From: Armatimonadota bacterium
GTDB taxonomy: Bacteria; Sysuimicrobiota; Sysuimicrobiia; Sysuimicrobiales; Humicultoraceae
Direction of reading: 5' to 3'
NCBI GenBank assembly: GCA_031081715.1
Contig: JAVHMA010000006.1
Span: 34,324-98,323, forward strand
DNA: 64,000 bases
The translations under genes were made by a program, and so were the position numbers. Positions 1 to 12,809 of the stretch are shown piece by piece. Positions within the stretch are counted from its first letter, which is position 1. Every line of letters starts with the position of its first letter. A model generated the notes under the pieces. The model saw only the letters and a program-made list of their open reading frames with translations, was not told the origin of the DNA and searched no databases.

Positions 1-635
1 CAGTGACGATGTGGACGTACCTGAAGCAGCTCTGGACCGTGACCAACCCGGCTTCGTTCCGGTACGACTTCATGAACGAGCCGCTGCTGACCGGCGAGGT
101 CTGGGTGGCGTGGGACCACGTCGTGCGCCTGCTGCCCGCCCTGCGCGAGCGGCCTAACGACTTTGTGATCCTGCCCTCGCCCGCCGGCCCGCGCGGGCGG
201 TCGTTCCTGACGGTCATCGCCGGGCTCGGCCTCCCGCGGAACTCGCCGAATCCCGAGGCCGCGGAGCGCCTGATCGAGTACCTGACGCGGCCGCGCACCC
301 AGGTCACGACGCTGCAGGGGGTGGCGTTCTTCCCGACCGTGCGGGAGGCCTCGGGCGCGGTGCCCACCGGCGGTCTGCGCGTCATGGCCGAGGGCGTCGC
401 GGCGCAGGCGACCGCCCCTGACGCCCGGACGGCGCTGCTGCCGATCGGGCTGGGCGCCCGCTCGGGCGAGTTCGTCCCGCTCTACGTGGACACGTTCCGC
501 GAGATCGCCGTGCAGGGGCGGCCCGTCGCCGACGTGCTGGCCACGCAGGGACGCAAGCTCGAGGACCTCTACCGGGCGATGAACGCGGTCTGCCCGCCGC
601 CCGACCCGCAGGAGCGGCCCTGCCGGCTGGAGTAG
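1..635 (+). CDS. Sugar ABC transporter substrate-binding protein, C-terminal part (5' truncated by window)
   Basis: This is the C-terminal roughly 210 residues of a family 1 extracellular solute-binding protein that delivers a sugar to the permeases encoded next. The frame is already open at the window edge and no signal peptide is seen, so the true start lies upstream. Typical family features are the stretch around VWVAWDHVVRLLPAL, the PSPAGPRGRSFLTVIAGLG segment, and AERLIEYLTRP, which is the usual helix before the C-terminal lobe. It lies directly upstream of two MalF/MalG-type permeases and a UgpC-type ATPase, so a complete importer is encoded. The substrate is not visible from sequence. 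The GH63 gene and the trehalose island nearby suggest a disaccharide or glycosylglycerate compatible solute (inference). Confidence 0.85.
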   Translation, partial: VTMWTYLKQLWTVTNPASFRYDFMNEPLLTGEVWVAWDHVVRLLPALRERPNDFVILPSPAGPRGRSFLTVIAGLGLPRNSPNPEAAERLIEYLTRPRTQVTTLQGVAFFPTVREASGAVPTGGLRVMAEGVAAQATAPDARTALLPIGLGARSGEFVPLYVDTFREIAVQGRPVADVLATQGRKLEDLYRAMNAVCPPPDPQERPCRLE

Positions 636-648
636 GTTCCGCGTGACC

Positions 649-674
649 GGGGGAGGCCGCCCGCGGCCTCCCCC
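649..674 (+). terminator. GC-rich hairpin between binding-protein and permease genes (attenuator-like)
   Basis: A perfect 11-bp inverted repeat, GGGGGAGGCCG (649-659) and CGGCCTCCCCC (664-674), encloses the loop CCCG. It lies 14 bp after the binding-protein stop and just before the first permease ATG, and has no real T tract. Such hairpins usually reduce read-through and protect the upstream mRNA, so that binding protein is made in excess over permease. It also argues against the GTG at 643 as the permease start. Confidence 0.7.
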
Positions 675-681
675 TTCTCCG

Positions 682-1581
682 ATGACCATCGCCGAGCAGC
701 GGCTCGACTCCCCGGCGCCCGCGGCGCGCGCCCGCGTCGACTGGCTGCCCTACGCGCTGCTGCTGCCCACGCTGCTCTTCCTCGCGGTGTTCTTCGTCTA
801 CCCCATGATCCAGGCCGTGGTGCTCAGCGTGCGCGATCCCTCCGGCGGGTTGACCCTCCGCTACTTCCAGGCCATGGTGACGGACACATACTTCCGCGGG
901 GCCGTCCGCAACAGCCTGCTGCTCACGGCGATCGTCATCCCCCTCCAGGTGACGCTCGCGCTCGCAATCGCGCTGCTCGTCAACACGCGGTTCCGCGGGC
1001 ACCAGTGGTTCCTCTACATCTGCGCCATCCCGCTCGGCATCTCCGACCTGGCGGCGGGGCTGGTGTGGCTGTCGATCTTCACCGACCGCGGCACGCTCAA
1101 CATGCTCCTGCTGTGGCTGGGGGTGATCGACCAGCCGATCGCGTTCCTGTCGTTTGAGGAGCCGGTCTGGCTGTACGCCGCGATCGTGGCCACCGAGGTG
1201 TGGCGCGCCACGGCCATCGTGATGGTGATCCTGGTCGCCGGACTCCAGTTGATCCCCAAAGACTACTTCGAGACCGCGGACGTCTTCGGCGCGACCGGCT
1301 GGCGCAAGCTGTGGCACGTCACGCTGCCGCTGATGCGCCCGGCGCTGCAGACCGCGCTCATCATCCGGACAATCCTAGCCTTCCAGCTCTTCGCGACGGT
1401 CATCGCGCTCGCGGGCCGCATCGTCCCGGTGCTCGCCGGCGAAGCGTACTTCCAGTACTCGCTCTACCGGAACCCGCCGGTCGCGAGCGCCTACGCGGTG
1501 CTCATCATGGCGACCTCGATGGTCATCACGGTCGCCTACCTGCGGCTGCTGCGCGGCCGCGAGACCGAGGCCGGGGCGTGA
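682..1581 (+). CDS. Sugar ABC transporter permease, MalF/UgpA type
   Basis: This is an inner-membrane permease subunit of about 299 residues with six predicted hydrophobic segments. The first is near residues 18-40 (LPYALLLPTLLFLAVFFVYP). The EAA-loop that contacts the ATPase is visible as ETADVFGATGWRKLWHVTLP. The ATG at 682 was chosen because the alternative in-frame GTG at 643 would translate through the perfect hairpin at 649-674 and add a low-complexity Pro/Arg leader. The stop overlaps the start of the next permease (GTGA), so the two are translationally coupled. Confidence 0.9.
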   Translation: MTIAEQRLDSPAPAARARVDWLPYALLLPTLLFLAVFFVYPMIQAVVLSVRDPSGGLTLRYFQAMVTDTYFRGAVRNSLLLTAIVIPLQVTLALAIALLVNTRFRGHQWFLYICAIPLGISDLAAGLVWLSIFTDRGTLNMLLLWLGVIDQPIAFLSFEEPVWLYAAIVATEVWRATAIVMVILVAGLQLIPKDYFETADVFGATGWRKLWHVTLPLMRPALQTALIIRTILAFQLFATVIALAGRIVPVLAGEAYFQYSLYRNPPVASAYAVLIMATSMVITVAYLRLLRGRETEAGA

Positions 1582-2393
1582 GTGCCGCCGCGCGGCGGGC
1601 GCTGCTCGCGCTGGCCGTCACCGGCGTGGGGGCCTGGGTGCTCGCGCCGATCGTGCTCATCGCGCTCGCGAGCTTCACCACGCGCTCCCAGCTCTACGCG
1701 TGGCCGCGCGGCGTCATCCCCAACCCCTGGTCGGTGGAGACCCTGCGGTTCTTCCTCCAGGCGCAGGGCGTGCTCCAGGCCACCTGGCACAGCCTGGTCG
1801 TGGCGGGGCTCACGATCGCGCTGGCGATCCTGATCGGCGCGCCCGCCGGCTACGCGCTCTCCCGGTTCCGCTTCGCGGGCCGCGAGGCGTTTCGACTCGC
1901 CATCCTGGGCACGAAGATGTTCCCGGCCACCATCCTGGCTGTGCCGCTGGCGGTCTCGTTCATCCACTGGGGGCTGTACGACACGCTGCTGGGCGTGGCG
2001 TTCGTCCACACGGCGCTGGCGCTCCCGTTCGCCATCATCATCACCACCAGCGTGTTCGTGGGCGTGCCGTTCGAGCTCGAGGAGGCGGCGATGACCCTGG
2101 GGTGCGGCCGGCTCCAGGCGTTCCTGCGGGTCGCGCTGCCGATCGCGCTGCCCGGCTTGGCCGCCGCGGCGATCTTCACGTTCGTGCTCTCGTGGAACGA
2201 GGTGTTCGCGGCGACGATCCTGACGCTGCGCACCCGCACGCTGCCGGCGTTGGTCATGAACGCCGTCGGCAGCGCGGGCGCGCCGGCCGACTTCCGGTTC
2301 GCCGCCGGCTTCTTCATGATCGTTCCCGCGTTGATCATCATCATGGTGATTCGCCGCTACCTGCTCACGCTGTGGGGCGTCACCGTCCGGTAG
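1578..2393 (+). CDS. Sugar ABC transporter permease, MalG/UgpE type
   Basis: This is the second permease of the importer, about 271 residues. It starts at the GTG that overlaps the preceding stop codon by 4 bases. The protein opens with a membrane segment (ALLALAVTGVGAWVLAPIVL). The ATPase-docking EAA motif is seen as EEAAMTLGCGRLQAFLRVALP. The length and the closing segment (VIRRYLLTLWGVTVR) are typical of MalG-like subunits. The open frame extends upstream to 1200, but that part lies inside the first permease in another frame and is not coding. Confidence 0.9.
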   Translation: MSAAARRALLALAVTGVGAWVLAPIVLIALASFTTRSQLYAWPRGVIPNPWSVETLRFFLQAQGVLQATWHSLVVAGLTIALAILIGAPAGYALSRFRFAGREAFRLAILGTKMFPATILAVPLAVSFIHWGLYDTLLGVAFVHTALALPFAIIITTSVFVGVPFELEEAAMTLGCGRLQAFLRVALPIALPGLAAAAIFTFVLSWNEVFAATILTLRTRTLPALVMNAVGSAGAPADFRFAAGFFMIVPALIIIMVIRRYLLTLWGVTVR

Positions 2394-2415
2394 CCACGCC
2401 CGCGGAGGCCCGACG

Positions 2416-3495
2416 ATGGCGAGCATCAGGATGGAGCGGCTGCGCAAGGTCTTCGGGAAGGTCGTCGCGGTCGCTGACGTCTCGCTCGAGATCGCCGACG
2501 GCGAGTTCATGGTGTTGCTGGGCCCCAGCGGCTGCGGGAAGACCACGATGCTGCGGTGCCTGGCCGGGCTGGAGCGCCCCGACGGCGGCCGCGTGTTCAT
2601 CGGCGACCGCGACGTCACCGACGCGCCGCCGGCGACGCGCGGGATCGCGATGGTGTTCCAGAGCTACGCGGTCTTCCCGCACATGACCGTCCGGGACAAC
2701 ATCGCGTTCGGCCTGCGGATGCGCGGCGTCCCCCCAGACAAGGTCCGGCGCCGGGTGGAGGACGGCGCGGCGCTCCTCCAGATCGACCAGCTCCTGGACC
2801 GCTACCCGGCGCAGCTCTCGGGCGGCCAGCGCCAGCGGGTCGCGGTCGCGCGCGCCATCGTCATGCAGCCCGAGGTGCTGCTCATGGACGAGCCGCTGTC
2901 CAACCTGGACGCGCTGCTGCGCCTGCAGATGCGCGCGGAGCTGAAGCGGTTGCACGAGGAAGTGCGCTCCACCACCGTCTACGTGACCCACGACCAAGTG
3001 GAAGCCCTGAGCCTGGGCCAGCGCATCGCGGTGATCCGCGGCGGGCAGGTCGTCCAGTGCGACACGCCGGGTCGGGTCTACGACGCGCCGGCGAACCGGT
3101 TCGTGGGCGGCTTCATCGGAAGCCCGCCGATGAACTTCCTCGACGCCACGCTGCGCCGCGACGGCGCGGGCGCCGCGGTCGAGGTGGGGGGTGCGCGCAT
3201 CCCGCTCCCCCGCGCCCCGCAGGCCGCCGACGGCGGCGAGGTCGTGGTCGGCATCCGGCCGGAGCACATCGCCGTGCAGCCCGCGCCCTCCCCGGACGGC
3301 GTGCGCGCCCGCGTGGTGGTGCTGGAGCCACTCGGCCCGCAGGCGCTGCTGACCGTGCGCGCCGGCGCCGAGACGCTGAAGGTAACGACCCCCGTCGAGT
3401 TCCACGCGGAGCCGGGCGCCGAGGTCTGGCTGCGGTTCGATGCGGCGCGCATCCGGCTGATGGACGCGCGCACCGGCGACGCGCTCGCCGGCTGA
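2416..3495 (+). CDS. ABC transporter ATP-binding protein, UgpC/MalK/MsmK family
   Basis: This is the 359-residue ATPase of the sugar importer. Walker A GPSGCGKTT is at residues 36-44, signature LSGGQRQR begins near 134, and Walker B VLLMDEPLSNLD follows. The C-terminal roughly 120 residues form the OB-fold/TOBE regulatory extension typical of MalK/UgpC (VVVGIRPEHIAVQ is the hallmark). It follows the permease by 22 bp. The general family often serves several importers, so it may not be dedicated to the upstream permeases. Confidence 0.93.
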   Translation: MASIRMERLRKVFGKVVAVADVSLEIADGEFMVLLGPSGCGKTTMLRCLAGLERPDGGRVFIGDRDVTDAPPATRGIAMVFQSYAVFPHMTVRDNIAFGLRMRGVPPDKVRRRVEDGAALLQIDQLLDRYPAQLSGGQRQRVAVARAIVMQPEVLLMDEPLSNLDALLRLQMRAELKRLHEEVRSTTVYVTHDQVEALSLGQRIAVIRGGQVVQCDTPGRVYDAPANRFVGGFIGSPPMNFLDATLRRDGAGAAVEVGGARIPLPRAPQAADGGEVVVGIRPEHIAVQPAPSPDGVRARVVVLEPLGPQALLTVRAGAETLKVTTPVEFHAEPGAEVWLRFDAARIRLMDARTGDALAG

Positions 3496-3498
3496 GCC

Positions 3499-4785
3499 GT
3501 GGCCGGCGACGACCCCTTGCTCGCGGCGGCGGAGGGGGTCCTGCGCGGCAACGACCTGGGCGACTACACGAAGCCGAGCCCGCGCCTCTACCCGCACCAG
3601 TGGAACTGGGACTCCGCGCTGGTGGCGATCGGCTGGGCGCACCTCGACTGGCCGCGCGCGGCGCGCGAGATCGAGTCGTTGCTCGAGGCCCAGTGGACCG
3701 ACGGCATGCTCCCGCACATCCGCTACAACCCGACCGTGACCGACTACCATCCGGGGCCGGAGTGGTGGCCGGACGTGCCCGTGCGGCGCAAGGGCGTCCG
3801 GACCAGCGGCATCTCGCAGCCGCCTGTGCTGGGTGCCGCGGTCCACACGGTCGGCCTGCTCCAGCCCGACGCGAGCACGCGCCTGACGTGGTGGGCGCGC
3901 GTCTACGATCCGGTGCGGGAGGCGCTCCTTTACTTCGCGCGTCACCGGACGGTCGGCGGTTCACCGCTCGTCGCGATCATCCACCCCTGGGAGAGCGGTC
4001 TCGACAACAGCCCGCGGTGGGACTTCGCGGTCCGGGGGGGGCTCCGCCCCTCGCGACCCTACCGGCGGGTGGACAATACGATCGTCGCCGCGGCCCATCG
4101 GCCGACGCAGGCGGACTACGACCTCTACATGCACCTGGTCGAGTGGATCGCCGCGGACTACCGGGTGGGGTCGCGGCTGGCGCAGGCGCCGTTCCTGGTC
4201 TACGATGCGCTGTTCAACGCCGCCTGGTTCCGGTCCGCGCTCGACCTCAACCGCATCGCGGCCGCGCTGGACCGGCCGCCCGCGGTCTCCGACGCCGACC
4301 TCGATGCCTTCCGCGCGGCCTACCACGCGACGCTGTGGCACGCGCCAAGCCTGCTGTTCCGCGACGTGGACGTCCGCGGCGGCACGCAGATCCCGGTGGA
4401 CACGGTCGCGGGCCTCATCGCCATCTACGGGGGACTCGTCTCGGCGGACCAGGCCGCGGCCATGATGGCGCGGTACCGCCAGCGGTGCCGGGGCTGCCGG
4501 ATGGTGCCGTCCGTCCCGCCCGACCAGCCCGCGTTCGACCCGCACCGCTACTGGCGCGGTCCGGTCTGGGTTCATGTGAACTGGCTCATCGTGCGCGGGC
4601 TGGAGGCGCTGGGGCTGCGGGACGAGGCCGCCTCGCTGGCCGAGGAGACGCTGGCGCTGGTGCGGCGCGCCGGGCTGCACGAGTACTACGACCCCTATAC
4701 CGACGCGGGCCTGGGCGGTCCGGACTTCTCCTGGCCCGCGGCGCTTGCCATCGACCTGGTGCGTCGGCCCGTCGCCGGGGCCTAG
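3499..4785 (+). CDS. GH63-type glycosidase, mannosylglycerate/glucosylglycerate hydrolase-like
   Basis: This 428-residue (alpha/alpha)6-barrel glycosidase lies 3 bp after the ATPase gene. Family signs are the substrate-clamp motif YPHQWNWDSA near residue 35, ESGLDNSPRWD at 165-175 (D169 is the probable general acid), and HEYYDPYTDAGLG near 394 (E395 is the probable base). It is short like the mannosylglycerate/glucosylglycerate hydrolases of Thermus, Rubrobacter and mycobacteria, not the long eukaryotic glucosidase I. No signal peptide is seen, so it should be cytosolic. Co-transcription with a sugar importer suggests that an imported glycosylated compatible solute is hydrolysed inside the cell (inference). 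Trehalose or another alpha-glucoside cannot be excluded. The start is GTG. Confidence 0.75.
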   Translation: MAGDDPLLAAAEGVLRGNDLGDYTKPSPRLYPHQWNWDSALVAIGWAHLDWPRAAREIESLLEAQWTDGMLPHIRYNPTVTDYHPGPEWWPDVPVRRKGVRTSGISQPPVLGAAVHTVGLLQPDASTRLTWWARVYDPVREALLYFARHRTVGGSPLVAIIHPWESGLDNSPRWDFAVRGGLRPSRPYRRVDNTIVAAAHRPTQADYDLYMHLVEWIAADYRVGSRLAQAPFLVYDALFNAAWFRSALDLNRIAAALDRPPAVSDADLDAFRAAYHATLWHAPSLLFRDVDVRGGTQIPVDTVAGLIAIYGGLVSADQAAAMMARYRQRCRGCRMVPSVPPDQPAFDPHRYWRGPVWVHVNWLIVRGLEALGLRDEAASLAEETLALVRRAGLHEYYDPYTDAGLGGPDFSWPAALAIDLVRRPVAGA

Positions 4786-4874
4786 AGGGCTATCTTCTCG
4801 AGGAGCCGAACAGGAGGTCGGGCGTCGTGCCCACCGGTACCTACCCCGCCGAGCGCGGCGTGCACCGGGGCGCC

Positions 4875-5390
4875 TCAGTGAATGCGCCAGTACGCGGTGA
4901 CGACGGTCAGGGCGGCGAAGAGCAGGTAGATCGGACGGCGCAGGACCACCACGAGCGCCTCGGTCCAGACGAGCGGCGCTCCGGCGATCGCGAGCGTCGC
5001 GGCCTGGGGCGCGCCGAACAGGAAGCCCACCGCGCACGAGGCGGCCGCGGCCAGGGCGAGCGCCGGCCCGCGCTTGCCGCCGGCCGCGCGGCCCGCGGCC
5101 GCGCCCACCAGGGCGCCGGCGGGAAGCGCCAGCAGGATCAGGAGCAGCCCGATCCCCGGCCGCACGGTCAGGGCCACGGCGCCTGCCGCGGTACCCAGCG
5201 CGAGGCTCGCCGCCATCGCGACGGCCAGCGGCGCCGGGCCGACGCGATAGACCGCGGGCAGGGGCGCGCGACCGCAGTCAGGGCACTTCATGCCCACGGG
5301 GGTCTCCACCATGCAGTCCGGGCAGATCGGGGTCCCGCAGGTCACGCACGTCAGCAGCGTCTCGGCACCGGGATGCCGGGCGCAGCGCAT
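4875..5390 (-). CDS. B-box/zinc-ribbon membrane protein of unknown function
   Basis: This 171-residue protein has an N-terminal zinc-binding module with ordered Cys/His residues (CxxH...CxxC...CxxC...CxxC within residues 3-40, including TCVTCGTPICPDC). Three to four hydrophobic segments follow (for example LLLILLALPAGALVGAAAG). The ATG at 5390 is preceded by a strong GGAGGTGA ribosome-binding site, so the longer open frame back to 5540 is not used. It is convergent with the GH63 gene and divergent from glgE. Similar B-box-plus-TM proteins occur widely in Chloroflexota and Actinomycetota without assigned function. None is proposed here. Confidence 0.75.
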   Translation of the reverse strand: MRCARHPGAETLLTCVTCGTPICPDCMVETPVGMKCPDCGRAPLPAVYRVGPAPLAVAMAASLALGTAAGAVALTVRPGIGLLLILLALPAGALVGAAAGRAAGGKRGPALALAAAASCAVGFLFGAPQAATLAIAGAPLVWTEALVVVLRRPIYLLFAALTVVTAYWRIH

Positions 5391-5572
5391 CGCCTCACCT
5401 CCACCGCGGGTCTCTGCCCTCAGGATGACGGTACGCGCGTCCTCGCGCAAGCGCGGCGGTCCCGGTAGGAAACCTTGCGGCTGGGCCGAACGTAGTGGTG
5501 GCCCGGGGGCCCGCTCCGGGCCGTCGTGCTTCTCGACCACGAGGGGGTGCCGACATCGCTGCCGCCACGCGC

Positions 5573-7570
5573 GTGACGCACGCGGCGCACATCGCCGCCC
5601 GGCCCAGCCGGGTCGTGATCGGCCGCGTCCGGCCGGAGATTGACGGCGGCCGTTTCCCGATCAAGCGCACCGTGGGCGAGCCGGTCACCGTCGAGGCAGA
5701 GGCCTTCGCCGACGGCCACGACGTGCTCGGCGCGGCCCTGCTCTACCGGCGCGACGAGGACGCGGCGTGGACCGCCCTGCCCATGGCGCCCCTGGGCAAC
5801 GACCGGTGGGAGGGCTCCTTCGTCCCTCGGGCCCTGGGCCGGTACGCCTACACGGTGCAGGCGTGGATCGACCGATTCGGTACCTGGACGCGCGACCTCT
5901 CGCGTCGGATCGCCGCGGGGCAGGACATCGCCACCGACTTGGCCATCGGCGCCGGACTCGTGGAGACCGCGGCGGACCGCGCCGGCCCCGAGGACGCGGC
6001 CCGGCTCCGGTCGGCGGCGGCGCGGCTCCGGGGGGGCGGGCCCGATGCCGGCGCCGCCGCGCTCGACGCCGACCTGGCGGCGGCCATGGCGCGCTGCGCC
6101 GAGCGGGACGACCTGGTCACCTACGACCGCGAGTTGTGGGTGCTGGTGGACCGCGAGCGCGCGCGGTTCTCCGCCTGGTACGAGCTGTTTCCTCGCTCGT
6201 GTGCGTCCGAACCCGGCCGGCACGGCACGCTCGCGGACTGCGCGGCGCGGCTGGACTACGTGGCCGGGATGGGCTTCGACGTGGTCTACCTGCCGCCGAT
6301 CCACCCGATCGGCCGCACCAACCGCAAGGGACGCAACAACGCTCCCGTCGCCGAAGCGGACGCCCCGGGCAGCCCGTGGGCGATCGGCGCGGCCGAGGGC
6401 GGGCATGACGCGGTCCACCCGCAGCTCGGCACGCTCGAAGACTTCCGCCGGCTGGTGGCACGGGCGCGCGAGCTCGGCCTGGAGGTCGCCCTCGACCTGG
6501 CGTTCCAGTGCTCGCCCGACCACCCCTACGTCGCCGCGCATCCCGAGTGGTTCCGGTGGCGACCCGACGGGCGCGTGCAGTACGCCGAGAACCCGCCGAA
6601 GCGCTACGAGGACATCTTCCCGCTACACTTCGAGGGCGACGCCTGGCAGTCGCTGTGGGAGGAGTTGCGGCGCGTCGTCCTGTTCTGGATCGGGCAGGGT
6701 GTGCGCATCTTCCGGGTGGACAACCCGCACACCAAGCCGTTCCGCTTCTGGGAGTGGCTGCTCGCGCAAATCCGCGCCGAGCACCCCGACGTCCTGTTCC
6801 TCTCCGAGGCGTTCACACGGCCCGCGGTGATGTACCACCTGGCGAAGCTCGGGTTCGCGCAGTCCTACACCTACTTTGCATGGCGCAACACGAAAGACGA
6901 GCTGGAGCGCTACTTCACCGAGCTGACCCGGACCGAGGTCGCGGAGTTCTTCCGGCCGAACCTGTGGCCGAACACGCCGGACATCTTGACCGAGTACCTC
7001 CAGACCGGGGGGCGGCCGGCGTTCATCGCGCGCCTCGTGCTGGCCGCCACGCTGGGCGCGAGCTACGGCATCTACGGACCGGCGTTCGAGCTGTGCGAGG
7101 CACGGCCGCGCGAGCCAGGGAGCGAGGAGTACCTGCACTCGGAGAAGTACGAGATCCGGCACTGGGAGCTCGATCGGCCGGACAGCCTGCGGCATCTCAT
7201 CGCGCGGCTGAACCGCATCCGACGCGAGCACCCGGCGCTGCAGGCCGACCGTTCGCTGGCCTTCCACCCGGTGGATACGGAGGCGCTCATCGCCTACAGC
7301 AAGCGGACCGAGGACGGCGCCAACATCGTGCTGGTCGTGGTCAACCTGGATCCACACCACCGCCAGGCCGGGTGGGTGACGCTGCCGCTCGAGGGGCTGG
7401 GCCTGAGCCCGCACGAGCCCTACCAGGTGCACGACCTGCTGACCGGCACGCGGTACCTGTGGTCGGGGGCGCGCAACTACGTCGAGCTCGATCCCCACGG
7501 CCTGCCCGCGCACGTCTTTGTGGTCCGGCGCCGGATTCGCCGGGAGCAGGACTTTGAGTACTACCTCTAG
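5573..7570 (+). CDS. glgE: Alpha-1,4-glucan:maltose-1-phosphate maltosyltransferase
   Basis: GlgE transfers maltose from maltose-1-phosphate onto the non-reducing end of alpha-1,4-glucan in the cytosol (GH13_3). The N-terminal domain shows the usual opening ([20 protein letters not shown]). The barrel carries [11 protein letters not shown] with the nucleophile D383 and [10 protein letters not shown] with E412. The 29-residue spacing equals that of the characterised Streptomyces enzyme. The C-terminal beta domain ([14 protein letters not shown]) is complete. The GTG at 5573 gives the family-like N-terminus. The frame stays open to 5495 but adds a low-complexity leader. The next gene makes its substrate: TreS turns trehalose into maltose and the fused kinase phosphorylates it. 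Start position is the least certain part. Confidence 0.93.
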   Translation: MTHAAHIAARPSRVVIGRVRPEIDGGRFPIKRTVGEPVTVEAEAFADGHDVLGAALLYRRDEDAAWTALPMAPLGNDRWEGSFVPRALGRYAYTVQAWIDRFGTWTRDLSRRIAAGQDIATDLAIGAGLVETAADRAGPEDAARLRSAAARLRGGGPDAGAAALDADLAAAMARCAERDDLVTYDRELWVLVDRERARFSAWYELFPRSCASEPGRHGTLADCAARLDYVAGMGFDVVYLPPIHPIGRTNRKGRNNAPVAEADAPGSPWAIGAAEGGHDAVHPQLGTLEDFRRLVARARELGLEVALDLAFQCSPDHPYVAAHPEWFRWRPDGRVQYAENPPKRYEDIFPLHFEGDAWQSLWEELRRVVLFWIGQGVRIFRVDNPHTKPFRFWEWLLAQIRAEHPDVLFLSEAFTRPAVMYHLAKLGFAQSYTYFAWRNTKDELERYFTELTRTEVAEFFRPNLWPNTPDILTEYLQTGGRPAFIARLVLAATLGASYGIYGPAFELCEARPREPGSEEYLHSEKYEIRHWELDRPDSLRHLIARLNRIRREHPALQADRSLAFHPVDTEALIAYSKRTEDGANIVLVVVNLDPHHRQAGWVTLPLEGLGLSPHEPYQVHDLLTGTRYLWSGARNYVELDPHGLPAHVFVVRRRIRREQDFEYYL

Positions 7571-7595
7571 GGACGCCCGACCGGCCCCGCGGCCG

Positions 7596-10910
<3,315 letters not shown>

Positions 10911-10916
10911 CCGGCC

Positions 10917-12809
10917 GTGACGCTGCTCAGCGACGCGGATCTCTACCTGTTCAACGAGGGGACGCACGTCCGGCTGTGGGAGAAGCTCGGTGCCCATCCC
11001 CTGACCGCCGACGGCGTATCGGGCACGCACTTCGCGGTGTGGGCGCCTGCGGCCGAGGGCGTGTGGGTGATGGGGGACTTCAACGGCTGGAGCCGCGGCC
11101 GGCACGCACTGACGCCGCGGGGCTCTTCGGGTGTTTGGGAGGGCTGGGTCCCGGGCGCCGACCAGGGGATGCGCTACAAGTACCACATCCTCTCGCGCTA
11201 CGGCGGACATCGCGCCGACAAGGCGGACCCGGTCGCCTTCGCCTCGGAGCTACCGCCCGGCACGTCGTCGGTAATCTGGGACCTGGCGTATGAGTGGCGT
11301 GACGGCGACTGGATGGCGGCGCGCGGGGCGCGTCAGCGCCTGGACCGGCCGATGGCGATTTACGAGGTGCACCTTGGCTCGTGGCGCCGCGCGCTCGAGG
11401 CAGGCGGGCGGATGCTCACCTACCGCGAGCTGGCGACCCCGCTCGCCGAGTACGCCCGCGCGCTCGGCTTCACGCACGTGGAGCTGCTGCCGATCATGGA
11501 GCACCCGTTCTACGGCTCGTGGGGGTACCAGGTCACCGGGTTCTTCGCGCCCACGGCGCGCTACGGCGCACCGCAGGACCTGATGTTCCTGATCGACACG
11601 CTGCACCGGCACGGGCTCGGCGTGATCCTCGACTGGGTGCCGGCGCACTTCCCCTCCGACGCCCACGCGCTGGGCTTCTTCGACGGCACGCACCTCTACG
11701 AGCACGCCGACCCGCGGCTGGGCGTCCACCCGGACTGGCACAGCCTGATCTTCAACTACGGTCGTCACGAGGTACGCAGCTTCCTCGTGAGCAGCGCGCT
11801 GTTCTGGCTGCAGGTCTACCACGCCGACGCCCTCCGCATCGACGCGGTGGCCTCCATGCTCTACCTGGACTACTCGCGCGCCGAGGGTCAATGGATTCCC
11901 AACGCCTTCGGCGGCCGGGAGAACCTGGAGGCGATCGCGTTCCTGCGGCGCCTCAACGAGGACGTCTACCGGCACGTCCCTGACGCGCAGACCATCGCGG
12001 AGGAGTCCACGGCCTGGCCCATGGTCTCCCGACCGACTTACCTCGGCGGGCTCGGCTTTGGCCTCAAGTGGGACATGGGCTGGATGCACGACACCCTCGC
12101 CTACATGGCCCGCGACCCGATCTTCCGCAAGTACCACCACGGCGCCCTGACGTTCCGGGCGCTCTACCAGTACACCGAGAACTTCGTGCTGCCGCTGTCG
12201 CACGACGAGGTCACGCACGGCAAGGGCTCCCTGCTCGCGCGGATGCCCGGGGACGACTGGCAGCGGTTCGCCAACCTCCGGCTACTGCTGGCCTCCATGT
12301 ACGCGCAGCCCGGGAAGAAGCTGCTGTTCATGGGCGGCGAGTTCGGCCAGTGGCGCGAGTGGGACCACGAGAGGAGCCTGGACTGGCACCTGCTCGACGA
12401 CGAGCGGCACGCGGGCGTCCAGCGGCTGGTGGCCGACCTGAACCGGCTCTACCGTGAGCTGCCCGCGCTGCACGAGGGCGACTGCCAGCCGTGGGGGTTC
12501 GAGTGGGTCGACGCCGGCGACGCCGAGCAGAGCGTGATCGCCTTCCTGCGGCGCGGCCGAACCGCGGCCGACGACGTCCTGGTGGTCTGCCACTTCACGC
12601 CGGTGCCGCGCGACAACTACCTGGTCGGTGTGCCGGCGCCCGGCTACTGGCGCGAGCGGCTCAACACCGACGCCGCCGCCTACGGGGGCAGCGGCCGCGG
12701 CAACCTCGGCGGCGTCGAGGCGTCACCGCACCCGGCGCACGGCCGGTACCACTCGCTCTCCCTAACGCTCCCGCCGCTGGCCGCGCTGTTCTTCCAGCGG
12801 CCGGGGTGA
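10917..12809 (+). CDS. glgB: 1,4-alpha-glucan branching enzyme
   Basis: GlgB introduces alpha-1,6 branches into the glucan extended by GlgE. The protein has 630 residues with a single N-terminal CBM48 domain ([13 protein letters not shown] near residue 55). The GH13_9 catalytic domain has [27 protein letters not shown] (nucleophile D309), AEESTAWP (E362) and [12 protein letters not shown]. It lacks the extra N1 domain found in longer actinobacterial GlgB. The start is a GTG 6 bp after the treS-mak stop, and its own stop overlaps the treZ start. The glgE-treS/mak-glgB order is the classical GlgE pathway operon. Confidence 0.95.
   Translation: MTLLSDADLYLFNEGTHVRLWEKLGAHPLTADGVSGTHFAVWAPAAEGVWVMGDFNGWSRGRHALTPRGSSGVWEGWVPGADQGMRYKYHILSRYGGHRADKADPVAFASELPPGTSSVIWDLAYEWRDGDWMAARGARQRLDRPMAIYEVHLGSWRRALEAGGRMLTYRELATPLAEYARALGFTHVELLPIMEHPFYGSWGYQVTGFFAPTARYGAPQDLMFLIDTLHRHGLGVILDWVPAHFPSDAHALGFFDGTHLYEHADPRLGVHPDWHSLIFNYGRHEVRSFLVSSALFWLQVYHADALRIDAVASMLYLDYSRAEGQWIPNAFGGRENLEAIAFLRRLNEDVYRHVPDAQTIAEESTAWPMVSRPTYLGGLGFGLKWDMGWMHDTLAYMARDPIFRKYHHGALTFRALYQYTENFVLPLSHDEVTHGKGSLLARMPGDDWQRFANLRLLLASMYAQPGKKLLFMGGEFGQWREWDHERSLDWHLLDDERHAGVQRLVADLNRLYRELPALHEGDCQPWGFEWVDAGDAEQSVIAFLRRGRTAADDVLVVCHFTPVPRDNYLVGVPAPGYWRERLNTDAAAYGGSGRGNLGGVEASPHPAHGRYHSLSLTLPPLAALFFQRPG

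Noticed and set aside
5495..5572. N-terminal extension of GlgE from GTG 5495
   Set aside because: The added residues are Arg/Pro/Gly-rich and not family-like. The conserved GlgE N-terminus begins shortly after GTG 5573.
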